This document shows positions 1-8,197 of a DNA stretch of 64,000 bases, one piece after another (positions within the stretch are counted from its first letter, which is position 1; each line of letters starts with the position of its first letter). Both the position numbers and the translations under genes were made by a program. The stretch is from the NCBI RefSeq assembly GCF_031845305.1, contig NZ_JAVREH010000016.1:19126-83125 (forward strand), given 5' to 3'. The stretch is from Jatrophihabitans_A lederbergiae. GTDB lineage: Bacteria; Actinomycetota; Actinomycetes; Mycobacteriales; Jatrophihabitantaceae. The notes beneath the pieces are model-generated. The model had not been told where the DNA came from. It saw only the letters and a list, made by a program, of their open reading frames with translations, and ran no database searches.

Positions 1-1
1 C

Positions 2-775
2 CACTGGCAGCCCTACATCGACGCCAGCCCGGCCACCGCGCACATCCACGTGCTGCGCGCGTCCGGGTTCGGCTTGCGGCGCATCGCCGACCTGGCCCAC
101 GTCTCGACCAGCACCCTGCGCGCCCTGCTTGGCACCGGCCCGGACGGTGCTACCGCGCGAGCCAAGATACGACCCGACACCGCCGCCCGGATCCTCGCGA
201 TCGAACCCGAGCGCGCAGCACCCGCCGCGTACAGCAAGGTAGACCCGACCGGAACCCGCCGGCGCCTGCAAGCACTCGTCGCGATCGGCTGGACTCTGGC
301 CCAGCTCGCCGTACAGCTTCACCGCACCACAACTCATCTGACCCGCACCCTCGCGGCCGCGCACGTCACCGCGCGCACCGCAAAGCAGGTGCGCGACCTG
401 TACAATCGGTTGTGGAACGTGCGTCCCCCCCAGCACACCAGCGCCGAGCGCGCAGCCGTTGAGGCTGCGCGAACCGCGGCCGCGCAGCGCGGCTGGCTGC
501 CGCCGCTCGTTTGGGACGACATCGACTCCGATCCGGACCCAGACCCATACAAGCGCGATCAGGCATCCGCCGGCGCCGCCGACATCGACGGGATCGCCAT
601 TGAACGAGCGGTCGCCGGCGACGGCGTCCGCCTGGACCAACTGACCCCGGCCGAGCAGGCCGAAGTTGTCCGTCGCATGACCGAACGCGGCAAGTCGATA
701 CGCGACATCGCCACCCAACTGAGCACCACCAGACGCACCGTCTCTCGGAGGCGAGAAACAGTGAACGCGACATGA
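2..775 (+). CDS. Helix-turn-helix DNA-binding protein of mobile-element type (5' end outside window)
   Basis: The frame is open from the left edge of the window, so the N-terminus is missing; an internal GTG at 50 is not needed. Two helix-turn-helix-like stretches are visible. One lies near the start (GLRRIADLAHVS) and one at the C-terminus (KSIRDIATQLSTTRRTVSRR), separated by a charged, Arg/Ala-rich linker. The opening sequence (WQPYIDASPATAHI) resembles a family of actinobacterial phage and integrative-element proteins that I know only as HTH proteins of unknown role. It is probably a DNA-binding regulator. It is transcribed towards the biosynthetic operon, whose last gene ends at 928 on the other strand. 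Being a C-terminal fragment, its full domain content cannot be judged. Confidence 0.75.
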   Translation, partial: HWQPYIDASPATAHIHVLRASGFGLRRIADLAHVSTSTLRALLGTGPDGATARAKIRPDTAARILAIEPERAAPAAYSKVDPTGTRRRLQALVAIGWTLAQLAVQLHRTTTHLTRTLAAAHVTARTAKQVRDLYNRLWNVRPPQHTSAERAAVEAARTAAAQRGWLPPLVWDDIDSDPDPDPYKRDQASAGAADIDGIAIERAVAGDGVRLDQLTPAEQAEVVRRMTERGKSIRDIATQLSTTRRTVSRRRETVNAT

Positions 776-858
776 CCAGCGCCGCACGCGTGACCCGACT
801 CAACGCGCCTGCGCACAGTCCGCGCCTGACCAACGCGACGGCACGAAGGAGCACCACA

Positions 859-1017
859 ATGGTCACCACCAATACGCCGCAGGCTAACTACGTCGGCCGA
901 CTCCTGACGCTGGCGTGCACGCCGCCCTTACCGGATGGTTCCCGGAGGGCTGGCGGTGCCCGGCTGTGTATGGCTTCCGACCAACGGTGCTACCGCACTC
1001 GCTGTGGAAGGAGCTGA
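859..1017 (+). CDS. Short possible gene or truncated 5' end abutting the NRPS operon
   Basis: An ATG at 859 is preceded by GAAGGAG about 7 bases upstream, a good ribosome binding site. It opens a 52-codon frame (MVTTNTPQANYVGRLL...). From 928 onward the frame runs antisense through the 3' end of the ATP-grasp gene, and the protein loses any recognisable character there. I read it as the start of a gene from the left-hand element that was cut when the biosynthetic operon was joined to it. It could also be a chance ORF behind a chance Shine-Dalgarno sequence. No function can be assigned. Confidence 0.25.
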   Translation: MVTTNTPQANYVGRLLTLACTPPLPDGSRRAGGARLCMASDQRCYRTRCGRS

Positions 1018-2292
1018 TGGCAATTCGTGGGCCGCGACCCAGCGACGTTGCCCATCGGCCGAGCGCAGCTTGAACCGAAGCGTCCGTTGCGCCCGCTCGA
1101 TGAGCGCGAACATAGCTGGGAAGTCCCGGGCGGTGCCGCACAGCAGATCGAGTTCCTGTGTGGCCACCCCGGGGGTCAGCGGGCCGGGACACGGCACCAA
1201 CAGGTGATACGAGGCCACGCCGTCGACGCCGCGGACGTCACCGACGCCAGCTACTGCCTCGATGAAGACGGTGTCGTTCGGGGCCAGCGAGCTGAACTGG
1301 AAAGTCACGTCGTCCGTCCGCGACTCCGACGTCGGCAGTGGCCGGCGGCATGCGACGAGCGCCGCCTCGGCCAGGAGGTCGCGTCCCAGGTGCCGCAGTG
1401 CGAGGTCGTTGACGAATCCGCCGACCCGGCCGTTCACCTCGATGATTCGCGGACCAGCCGCGGTCAGCTTCAACTCGGTGTGGGTCATCCCGTTGCGAAG
1501 GCCCAGTGCGGCCAGCGCCGACGAGGTGAAGTCGCGGGCTGCTCGGGCGGTCGCATCGTCGACCGGAGCGGGCCAGAACTGACCCGACTCGCGGAAGGGC
1601 GGAACGAGCGCGAACTTGCCTGTGATGGCGATGTGCTCGACGACGCCGTCCACAGTGTTGGACTCGACGCCGACGTAGTCGCCGAACCGACCGGACGGCA
1701 CGCCGACGAGCAGTTCCTCGAGCTGAAAGGTGCGGCCGTCCCCCGCGCTCAGCAGCCGGGTGGCCGTAGCCGAACCGGTGTCGGTGTCGTCGATCAGGTA
1801 GCTGTCGATGCTGCCTTCCCCGACGGTCGGCTTCAGCACCGCCGGAAGACCCACCGCGGCCACCGCGCCCTGCCAGTCCTTGGCGTGGCGGAGCTGCGCG
1901 AAGCGAGGACCGGGCAGGCCAGCAGCATCCAGGGCGATGCGCTGAGCGTTCTTGTCGGTGAGAAGTCGAGCGGTGTCCCCGGCATGGAAGGTGTGCCCCA
2001 GAGCGGCCGCCAGCGCGCTGGCCTCACGCAGCCGCCGATCACTGAAGGTGACCACGCCGTCGGTCGTCCCGACGGCCCGAACCGCCTGCGCTGTGGTTTC
2101 CGCGTCGATCCAGTCCACCGCCGGCGCGAACGCGCAAATGATGGGCTCCATGGCCACCGCATGCTCGGACGGCGCGAGCACGAAGATCAGGTCGGCGACC
2201 GCACCGACATGCCGGACGATCTCTAACGGAGAGGCGGAGCCCACGTCGTACACGACCACGACGGTCGGCTTGGCCGGTGAAAGTTCGGTCAC
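928..2292 (-). CDS. ATP-grasp ligase (amino acid/peptide ligase type)
   Basis: 454 aa from a GTG that overlaps the preceding radical SAM stop (GTGA). The ATP-grasp fold is recognisable: a Rossmann-like N-terminal third, then the nucleotide-binding region (TDKNAQRIALDAAGLPGPRF, then LPAVLKPTVGEGS), then the metal/substrate region ending in IIEVNGRVGG near residue 290. A C-terminal extension follows, like that of L-amino acid ligases and carnosine-synthase-type enzymes. The family activates a carboxylate as acyl phosphate and joins it to an amine. As the last gene of the operon it probably adds an amino acid or amide to the NRPS product or to a precursor. A carboxylase-type role is less likely because no biotin or CO2-handling domain is present. 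Confidence 0.85.
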   Translation of the reverse strand: MTELSPAKPTVVVVYDVGSASPLEIVRHVGAVADLIFVLAPSEHAVAMEPIICAFAPAVDWIDAETTAQAVRAVGTTDGVVTFSDRRLREASALAAALGHTFHAGDTARLLTDKNAQRIALDAAGLPGPRFAQLRHAKDWQGAVAAVGLPAVLKPTVGEGSIDSYLIDDTDTGSATATRLLSAGDGRTFQLEELLVGVPSGRFGDYVGVESNTVDGVVEHIAITGKFALVPPFRESGQFWPAPVDDATARAARDFTSSALAALGLRNGMTHTELKLTAAGPRIIEVNGRVGGFVNDLALRHLGRDLLAEAALVACRRPLPTSESRTDDVTFQFSSLAPNDTVFIEAVAGVGDVRGVDGVASYHLLVPCPGPLTPGVATQELDLLCGTARDFPAMFALIERAQRTLRFKLRSADGQRRWVAAHELPSAPSTASAVAPLVGSHTQPGTASPPGTIR

Positions 2293-4151
2293 CACTCGGC
2301 CACCTGATCGGCATGCAGCGCCTTGCCCAGTGTCTCGACAGCAAGGCGATAGATCTCGTCCACGGCCGCGCCCGTGAGGGAGGAGAACTGGTGCGCGGTC
2401 TCGAAGCCGCCGTGGCGGAGCAGCCGGTGGCGGTAATCCGGCAGCGGATCGCGCTTGCCGAGCAGCCCGAGCCACTGCCGGGTGCCGGGATAGGGGCTGT
2501 TGACGTTCAACGCGACGCACCCGTCCGGCATCAATCCCTCGCGGTGAAGTTCGGCGACCAAGCGAAGCGTGGTCATTCGCTCTGCGCTGCTCTCACCGAG
2601 GCCGAACTGGAGCGAGGTGCCGATCCGCACGCCGGCGGCCCGGCACCAGCCGGCCACTTCTCGCAGCCGTTCAGACCAGCTCAGCCGAGCATTCGTCCGG
2701 CGCAACTGAAGCACCTTCTGGACGGCGTCCGGCGTCGGTTCGGCCGACTCCAGACCGAAGTAGATGTAGGTGCAGCCGCTGTCGGCCATTCGCCCGACCA
2801 TCGCCTCGTCGAGGTCATTGATGGTGGTCTGGCAGCCCCATTCGACCCTTCCCGGAAGCTCCGCGGTCACCAGCGGCAGGAACTGCGCCAGCCACGCGGG
2901 ATTCTGAGTGAAGGTGCTGTCGTCGAAGAAGAGCGCCCGGTAACCCTGTTCGTAGCGCAGTTGCATCTCGGCGATGACATGCCTCGCCGTGCGTTGCCGA
3001 AACTTCGACGAGGCATAGAGAAAGGCATCGGCCGACTCGTGGCAGAACGAGCACGAGTACTTGCAGCCGAGGCAGGCCATGATCTGTGCGGTCAGCTGAC
3101 CCTCGAAGACCGGAAATCGATTGGGCCGTGCCAGCCCGCGGGTGTCGAAGAATGGAAGCTGGTTGGCATCGACGGTGGACCCGCTGAGCGGCAGCCGGCA
3201 CACCTGCCCGGTGCTGTCGTCCCAGAACGACAGCACCCCGCTGCCCGGCAGCGCGGCGAAGTTCGCCCGCCGCCGCAACAGGTCGGCCTTGACCGAGGCC
3301 AGGTCACCGTCCGGCGAGTCGGCCACCGCCTGCAGGATCTCGACCATGGCGTACGGGGCATCGCCGGCGAAGACGAGATCGACCACCGCCCGCTCGGACG
3401 GCGCGGCAAGCGTCTCGAGGTCAGCCAGCCGGTCGCGGGCGGCGTCGGACAGCTCGAAGTCGGCGTAGATGGCGCGTTGCCGCTCCGGCATGCGGCTGAC
3501 CCGCTCGCTGGCTGAGCGATACACGAGCGGGTTGACGCCGTCCTCGTGCTGGCCGCCGAACAGCACGACCGCAGACGGCACCTCCTCCTTCACGATCGCG
3601 GCCACTCGCAGGGCGTAGTGGTGACCCTCGGAGAGGTTGCTCACGCCGACCAGCACGGGCCGGTGCACTCTTAGCACCCGACGCAACTCTGCGACGAAGT
3701 CATCGTCGTAGACGCCGGGATTGAGCACGGCGACCGTCCGCGGCGTGCGCTGAGCGGGAAACTCATCGATGAGGACGAGGCGATCGGCCAGGCTGGTTGC
3801 GTACAGCAGCGGCGTCGGCATTCCCGGAAAGGTCCCTGTCACGCCGCGCTCGATATGGGGCGCGCTCACGAACAGCACCGGAAAGTACTTCAACACCTCC
3901 CGGGAAGGGGCACCGTCGCCCAGCCGCTCGCGCAGCTGCTCCGCTGTCCGCCATAAATCCTGCTCGCGTTGCAATGCAGCCTCGGACACGTCGAGCGGCG
4001 ACCCGCCGTCACCGGGATACACGCACCAGTCGCGCTCATGCCTCAGCAGGCCGTCGATGCGGGCTCGGCGCTCGGAGCGGATGCGGGTGACAACATCGTC
4101 GGTCACGGCGGAGTCTGTCCTCTCGGCGAGGGGTAGCGGGGAAACGTCCAC
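2289..4151 (-). CDS. Cobalamin-binding-type radical SAM enzyme (620 aa)
   Basis: The first half has a B12-binding-like Rossmann region (VLNPGVYDDDFVAELRRVL, VVLFGG, VDLVFAGDAP). The second half is a radical SAM barrel with the cluster motif CKYSCSFC around residue 366, then LFFDDSTF and YIYFGLESAE. Enzymes of this architecture methylate or rearrange unactivated carbons. The only starts compatible with coupling are GTG at 4151, just after the upstream stop, or GTG at 4106, preceded by AGAGGA; I chose 4151. It is the second of two such enzymes in the operon, separated from the other by a thioesterase-like gene. The typical B12 DxHxxG ligand is not evident, so base-off or His-off binding is likely. 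The substrate is unknown, probably a carrier-bound or released peptide. Confidence 0.85.
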   Translation of the reverse strand: MDVSPLPLAERTDSAVTDDVVTRIRSERRARIDGLLRHERDWCVYPGDGGSPLDVSEAALQREQDLWRTAEQLRERLGDGAPSREVLKYFPVLFVSAPHIERGVTGTFPGMPTPLLYATSLADRLVLIDEFPAQRTPRTVAVLNPGVYDDDFVAELRRVLRVHRPVLVGVSNLSEGHHYALRVAAIVKEEVPSAVVLFGGQHEDGVNPLVYRSASERVSRMPERQRAIYADFELSDAARDRLADLETLAAPSERAVVDLVFAGDAPYAMVEILQAVADSPDGDLASVKADLLRRRANFAALPGSGVLSFWDDSTGQVCRLPLSGSTVDANQLPFFDTRGLARPNRFPVFEGQLTAQIMACLGCKYSCSFCHESADAFLYASSKFRQRTARHVIAEMQLRYEQGYRALFFDDSTFTQNPAWLAQFLPLVTAELPGRVEWGCQTTINDLDEAMVGRMADSGCTYIYFGLESAEPTPDAVQKVLQLRRTNARLSWSERLREVAGWCRAAGVRIGTSLQFGLGESSAERMTTLRLVAELHREGLMPDGCVALNVNSPYPGTRQWLGLLGKRDPLPDYRHRLLRHGGFETAHQFSSLTGAAVDEIYRLAVETLGKALHADQVAEW

Positions 4152-4155
4152 CGCG

Positions 4156-4932
4156 TCAACCCTTCGACGCCGGTGCAAGCGCCTGCCGCAGCACGACCGC
4201 CAACTCGGGATCGGCGAGCAGTCGCGATCCGGGCGCATCGAACCGCCGGCAATTCCCCTCGGCGGCCGGTCCGGCGACTCCCGGATAGTCCGCGGAAACC
4301 AGCACCAAGTCAGCGGCGTCTAAGGAGTTGCCGGCGTGCGCGGCCGCCACGAGGTAGGCCAGGTAGCGGTTCCAGCGCGTGGTCAGCTGGTCGACGAAGG
4401 CAGCGCCGAGGCCAACTTGCTCGGCCGCCGTCTCCGCGGCCCGCCGGTACCCGGCCGCCAGCGAGCAGGCCAGTGCGCCGACCCGCTCAACCCTCATCGA
4501 GGCGCCCGCGCCGGGTGTGGCATCTTCGGAACGGGCACCGAGCGAAGCCAGGGCGGCCAGGTACTCGTTGACGATCGTCCTCTCATCAACCACCTCCGGG
4601 TCGATCACCGCCAGGAACGGCCGGCGTGCCCCGTCGGCGAGCCGGGCGGCGAGTCCGGCTGCGAGGGGCGCGCCCGCGCAGTAGCCGATCACCGCGTCGA
4701 CGGTGGTGATCGCCTTTCCCAGCGCGTCGGACAGCTTGTCCAGGTAGGTCCCCGCTGCCTCGATCGGCGCGGCTAGACGGGCCGGCTGACTGACCAGGAA
4801 GTGGCTCGGCCCGAAGTGCTCTGCCAGATCGGCCAACCGCGCCTCGCCCCGTGCCGCTTCGAAGCCGACCACCAGCACGGTGAGCTCGCCGTCGTGGCGA
4901 CAGCCGTTCCAGACCTCGGGACGCTCAGACAT
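4156..4932 (-). CDS. Thioesterase-like alpha/beta hydrolase with cysteine nucleophile elbow
   Basis: 258 aa starting at an ATG that overlaps the upstream radical SAM gene by 8 bases. The layout is that of a type II thioesterase: a beta strand (LTVLVVGF), then the nucleophile elbow VIGYCAGA near residue 83, where the usual GxSxG serine is cysteine, then an Ala-rich helix. A candidate acid follows (FLAVIDPEVV), but no obvious C-terminal GDH-type histidine is seen. Cys in this position is known in some thioesterases and dienelactone hydrolases. It may hydrolyse or transfer an acyl/peptidyl thioester handled by the flanking radical SAM enzymes. The loss of a clear catalytic His leaves open a non-hydrolytic role. 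Confidence 0.6.
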   Translation of the reverse strand: MSERPEVWNGCRHDGELTVLVVGFEAARGEARLADLAEHFGPSHFLVSQPARLAAPIEAAGTYLDKLSDALGKAITTVDAVIGYCAGAPLAAGLAARLADGARRPFLAVIDPEVVDERTIVNEYLAALASLGARSEDATPGAGASMRVERVGALACSLAAGYRRAAETAAEQVGLGAAFVDQLTTRWNRYLAYLVAAAHAGNSLDAADLVLVSADYPGVAGPAAEGNCRRFDAPGSRLLADPELAVVLRQALAPASKG

Positions 4933-6397
4933 GGGCGTCCGCCCAGAACGAGCCGTACGTGCCGAGCGGGCGGGTGGGCGGCCCTCCGAAGTACGGCTGC
5001 TTGCCCATGGCGTCCGCCAGCACATCGAGGCCTTCGAGGAACACCTCGTACGCCTGATCGGGGGTGGCGTGCGCGCTGCTGAACACCGGCGGCAAGTCCT
5101 CGTGGTACCGGGAGTAGTCGTGATGCTCGATGTTCATGCCGAAACGTTGCGGATCGGCGTACATGGCGCTGCCTGGATAGGGCACCAGGCCGAACAGGTA
5201 CGACGCCTGCAGCAGGTCCCGCTCGATGAGCGACGCCACCCAGTCGAGGCTGCGGCGCATGTCGTTCAGGCTCTGATCGGGAAAGCCGTTCACCGTGAAC
5301 GCGCACGCCGCCAACCCGGCGTCGCGAATGCGTTCCAGCGTCAGCTCGCAGTCGCGCAGTTTCATCCGGTGCTTGTGCGCGTCGAGACTCTCTTGCACGC
5401 CGGTCTCCAGACCGATCTCGACCCAACGGCATCCACTGTCGCGCAATGCGTCGAGCACGCTGGAATCGGTGAGGCAGTTCAGCCGGGTCTGGCAGTCGTA
5501 ACCGATGTCGCCTTCGGCTGCCAGGGCGGCGAGCAACTCCAGCGTGTGGTCGCGGTGCAGCGTGAACGTCTCGTCACCGAAGTAGATGTTGTGGTGGGCA
5601 CCGTAGTAGTCGCGGTAGGCGCGGATCTCGGCCAACACCCGCTCGACCGGAAAGTAAGCGGGCTTACGGCCGATCGTTTGAATAGTGCAGAAGGTGCACT
5701 GGTACGGACACCCCAGTGCATACACCTGACGCAGGTACCGGATGTCGCCACCGGCGGAGGGCGGAAAGAGGTCCACCTTGGGCCACGGCATGTCAGCGGG
5801 CGAGACATCGGGATAGCTGAACGGCGTGCGCACGCAACGGGTGCCGTCGGAGTAGACCAGGTGACCGACGGTGTCGGGCCGGGTCACGCCTGCGGCCAGC
5901 GCGTCGAGCAGGGCCGGCAGTGCCCGCTCGCCGCGTCCGGCGATCACGTAGTCCACCGCTGGGTGAGAGGCCACTAGCTCTGCAAGCGGCGTTGCGACGA
6001 CCCCCCCGAACACCGTGTGCGCCGACGGATAGATCGCCTTCGCCTGCTGGGCAATCTGCTGGGCGAAATGCAGGTTCACGGTCATCGGCGAGAAGAGGTA
6101 GCAGTCGGCCGGGTGCTCCCGAAGGATCCGCTCGACCGCGACCGGGTCCAGGCGTGAGGTCTCTCCGACCACGCCAGGCTCGGTATAGAAATCGAGCACG
6201 TCCAGCTCGCTGTAGCCGTGGGCCTGCAGCGTGCCGCCCAGCCAGTGCATCCAGTGCGGCAGCTCCCACATCGGCCGACGCATCTCTGGCAGGTCCGGAT
6301 GGGTGGACTGGTACTGGATATCGAAGCGTTGCCAGAAGAGCTGCCGCTGGGGCACTGGAACCGTTGTCATCGGGGTATGTACGAATGCGATGCGCAA
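4925..6397 (-). CDS. B12-binding radical SAM enzyme (490 aa)
   Basis: Classical B12-rSAM layout. An N-terminal cobalamin-binding domain begins RIAFVHTP and includes HTVFGGVVATPLAEL and VDYVIAGRGERALPALL. The radical SAM motif CPYQCTFC follows near residue 233, then NIYFGDETF and WVEIGLETG. The start is a TTG at 6397 behind GGAAGG; no ATG or GTG lies before the conserved first strand, so TTG is favoured. It lies 45 bases after the methyltransferase gene, the largest gap in this part of the operon. Known relatives C-methylate sp3 carbons or phosphinates, or build cyclopropanes. Which of these applies cannot be read from the sequence. Confidence 0.88.
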   Translation of the reverse strand: MRIAFVHTPMTTVPVPQRQLFWQRFDIQYQSTHPDLPEMRRPMWELPHWMHWLGGTLQAHGYSELDVLDFYTEPGVVGETSRLDPVAVERILREHPADCYLFSPMTVNLHFAQQIAQQAKAIYPSAHTVFGGVVATPLAELVASHPAVDYVIAGRGERALPALLDALAAGVTRPDTVGHLVYSDGTRCVRTPFSYPDVSPADMPWPKVDLFPPSAGGDIRYLRQVYALGCPYQCTFCTIQTIGRKPAYFPVERVLAEIRAYRDYYGAHHNIYFGDETFTLHRDHTLELLAALAAEGDIGYDCQTRLNCLTDSSVLDALRDSGCRWVEIGLETGVQESLDAHKHRMKLRDCELTLERIRDAGLAACAFTVNGFPDQSLNDMRRSLDWVASLIERDLLQASYLFGLVPYPGSAMYADPQRFGMNIEHHDYSRYHEDLPPVFSSAHATPDQAYEVFLEGLDVLADAMGKQPYFGGPPTRPLGTYGSFWADAHV

Positions 6398-6442
6398 TTG
6401 GGCGCCTTGCCTTCCGCTCAGTAGGGGTGGCGGGTGGTCAGA

Positions 6443-8197
6443 TCATCGGAGCTGGCAGAACTCGCTCTTGCGGGCGAACAGAAGGAACAGCTGGCCGACG
6501 GCGTCGCCGCCATGGGCACCGGCACTCACACGGGCGGCCTCATCGAGGGCGGCAAGCAGCGCGATCCACACTTGTCCGTCCACCCCGAGGCTGATTGCGG
6601 TCGCCACCGCGTCCGGAAACACCGCGAACGGGCTGACGTCGATACCCTCCAGCCCGGCGGCGCGAGCCTCACCGGCCAGCTCCTCGCGGGTGATCAGGCC
6701 GGACCGCAACGCCGCTCGGTCGCCGGCGGAGTACATGGCCAGGAAGTCCTGTGCCAAGCTGCGCGGGTCCCACGCCGTGACGGCAAGTTGGCCCCCGGGT
6801 ACGAGGGTGCGGCGCGCCTCGGCGAACAGCTCACCGCGCTGCCAGGCGGAGAGGTGGTTGACGGTTCCCATCGCGCACGTGATCAGATCGAAGGTGTTCG
6901 GGCCAAAGGGCAGCATCGTGCCGTCGGCCTGGACGAACCGCCGCCGAACGTCGGCCGGCAGGCCGACGACGCCGGAACTCTCGAGATCGATGCCGACCGA
7001 GCACGCCCCGAGCCGCGCCAGCGCCTGGGGGTACCGCAAGGTGCCGCTGCCGATGTCCAGCGTGCGCATCCGAGCAACCGGCCTGTCACCCACGTGCCCG
7101 AAGACGTTGACCATTTCCAGCGTCTTCTTCGCGGTGTCGGCCGCCGATGCGTGGTCGAAGCTGTGATACCAGCCCGCGTGAAAGCCGGATGCCCCGCTCT
7201 CGCTCGGCAGCAGGCCCTGTTCCTGCAGCGCCTGCACCGCGGTGAGCTGGGTCGACAGACCAGCCGAGCCGGCTCCGGCATCCGTTGCGGCCGGGTCAGT
7301 GGCGTCCGGGTCAGTGGCGTCCGGCTCGGTGGCGTCCGGGTCGGTGGCCAGTAGCAGCTCGTTGCCTAGCTGGACGGACCGAGGCCGGCCGGATGCGCTC
7401 AGGGCGCGCACGGCACTGCGCACGGCGGCCGGGTCCAGCTCCAGGCTCTGCAACTCGGCCAGCCGTGCATATGCGAGCTCGGCGGCTCGAGGCGCATCGA
7501 GGACGGCCAGACACCGCGCCGCACCGCGCAGAGCTGCCGCGCGCAGTCCCGGGTCACGAGCGGCGGCCTGGTAGCGAGGCAGGGCGTCCCGGAGCTTCCC
7601 CGTCCGGCAGAGGGCGTCGGCCAGCGCCAGGCACTCGCCAGCGGCAAGCGGCCCGTCGCCGCACGCTTGGCCAAGCCGGACCAGGGCGTTGTCGCGCTCC
7701 GCGCCGGTCAGGATGCCGGCGGCGTGCAGACCGGACAGCCGCCGGACCGCAAAGCCGGCTCCGAGCAGGGCATGACCAGGGTGCACCGGTCGTTGATCGG
7801 CGGCACCGGCCAGCCAGTCCACCTCGGCTGCCGTCAATCGGGCCAGGGTGGCGACCGGGGCGTCGGTCCGCCACCGGCTGAGGTCGCCGTCCGCGGTCAA
7901 CACGGTGACGGCATCGGCGTCGGCGCTGGTCCACCGCACTGCTCCGGGCATCAGCTGCTCATCGACAACCGTGCCGTCATGCCGAAGCTCGAGCCGGTGC
8001 CCCCGGTAGTGAGCCTGGACCGCAGGGCACGGCCGGTGACCGGTCCCCGCGCGGCTCGCGACGGGGTCGTGGCGAAAGCCGTCGACGTCCAGCCGCAACC
8101 GGCTGGCGTCAGCCAGGTCGACCGTGACATCACCAGCAGGTCCGACGGCAATGGTCGCAACCGGAAGGTCGAAGTGACGCAGCCACAGAAGCTTCAC
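6443..8197 (-). CDS. SAM-dependent methyltransferase with TPR-like, unrecognised N-terminal half
   Basis: 584 aa; GTG start overlapping the upstream A-T gene (GTGA). The C-terminal 250 residues are a class I methyltransferase: TLDIGSGTLRYP for the SAM loop, VGIDLES at the acidic strand, and FDLITCAMGTVNHL. Residues about 130-290 form helical Ala/Leu-rich repeats like TPRs (LADALCRTGKLRDALPRYQ). The first 120 residues (LLWLRHFDLPVATIAVGP) match nothing I know. The halves are joined by an Asp-Ala-Thr-Pro repeat (DATEPDATDPDATDP). The methyltransferase probably modifies the peptide product, while the N-terminal part may dock to an NRPS protein. It follows the A-T NRPS gene directly. Confidence 0.75.
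   Translation of the reverse strand: MKLLWLRHFDLPVATIAVGPAGDVTVDLADASRLRLDVDGFRHDPVASRAGTGHRPCPAVQAHYRGHRLELRHDGTVVDEQLMPGAVRWTSADADAVTVLTADGDLSRWRTDAPVATLARLTAAEVDWLAGAADQRPVHPGHALLGAGFAVRRLSGLHAAGILTGAERDNALVRLGQACGDGPLAAGECLALADALCRTGKLRDALPRYQAAARDPGLRAAALRGAARCLAVLDAPRAAELAYARLAELQSLELDPAAVRSAVRALSASGRPRSVQLGNELLLATDPDATEPDATDPDATDPAATDAGAGSAGLSTQLTAVQALQEQGLLPSESGASGFHAGWYHSFDHASAADTAKKTLEMVNVFGHVGDRPVARMRTLDIGSGTLRYPQALARLGACSVGIDLESSGVVGLPADVRRRFVQADGTMLPFGPNTFDLITCAMGTVNHLSAWQRGELFAEARRTLVPGGQLAVTAWDPRSLAQDFLAMYSAGDRAALRSGLITREELAGEARAAGLEGIDVSPFAVFPDAVATAISLGVDGQVWIALLAALDEAARVSAGAHGGDAVGQLFLLFARKSEFCQLR
7291..7348. repeat. 15-bp tandem repeat coding for Asp-Ala-Thr-Asp/Glu-Pro linker
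   Basis: About four imperfect copies of a 15-bp unit (GTCAGTGGCGTCCGG and variants) lie inside the methyltransferase gene. They encode the acidic, proline-containing linker between the TPR-like region and the methyltransferase domain. Copy number is likely to vary between strains. Confidence 0.7.

Noticed and set aside
1027..3515. Long plus-strand frames opposite the ATP-grasp and first radical SAM genes
   Set aside because: Arg/Gly/His-rich translations without motifs, fully antisense to genes with clear domains; they are mirror frames of high-GC coding DNA.
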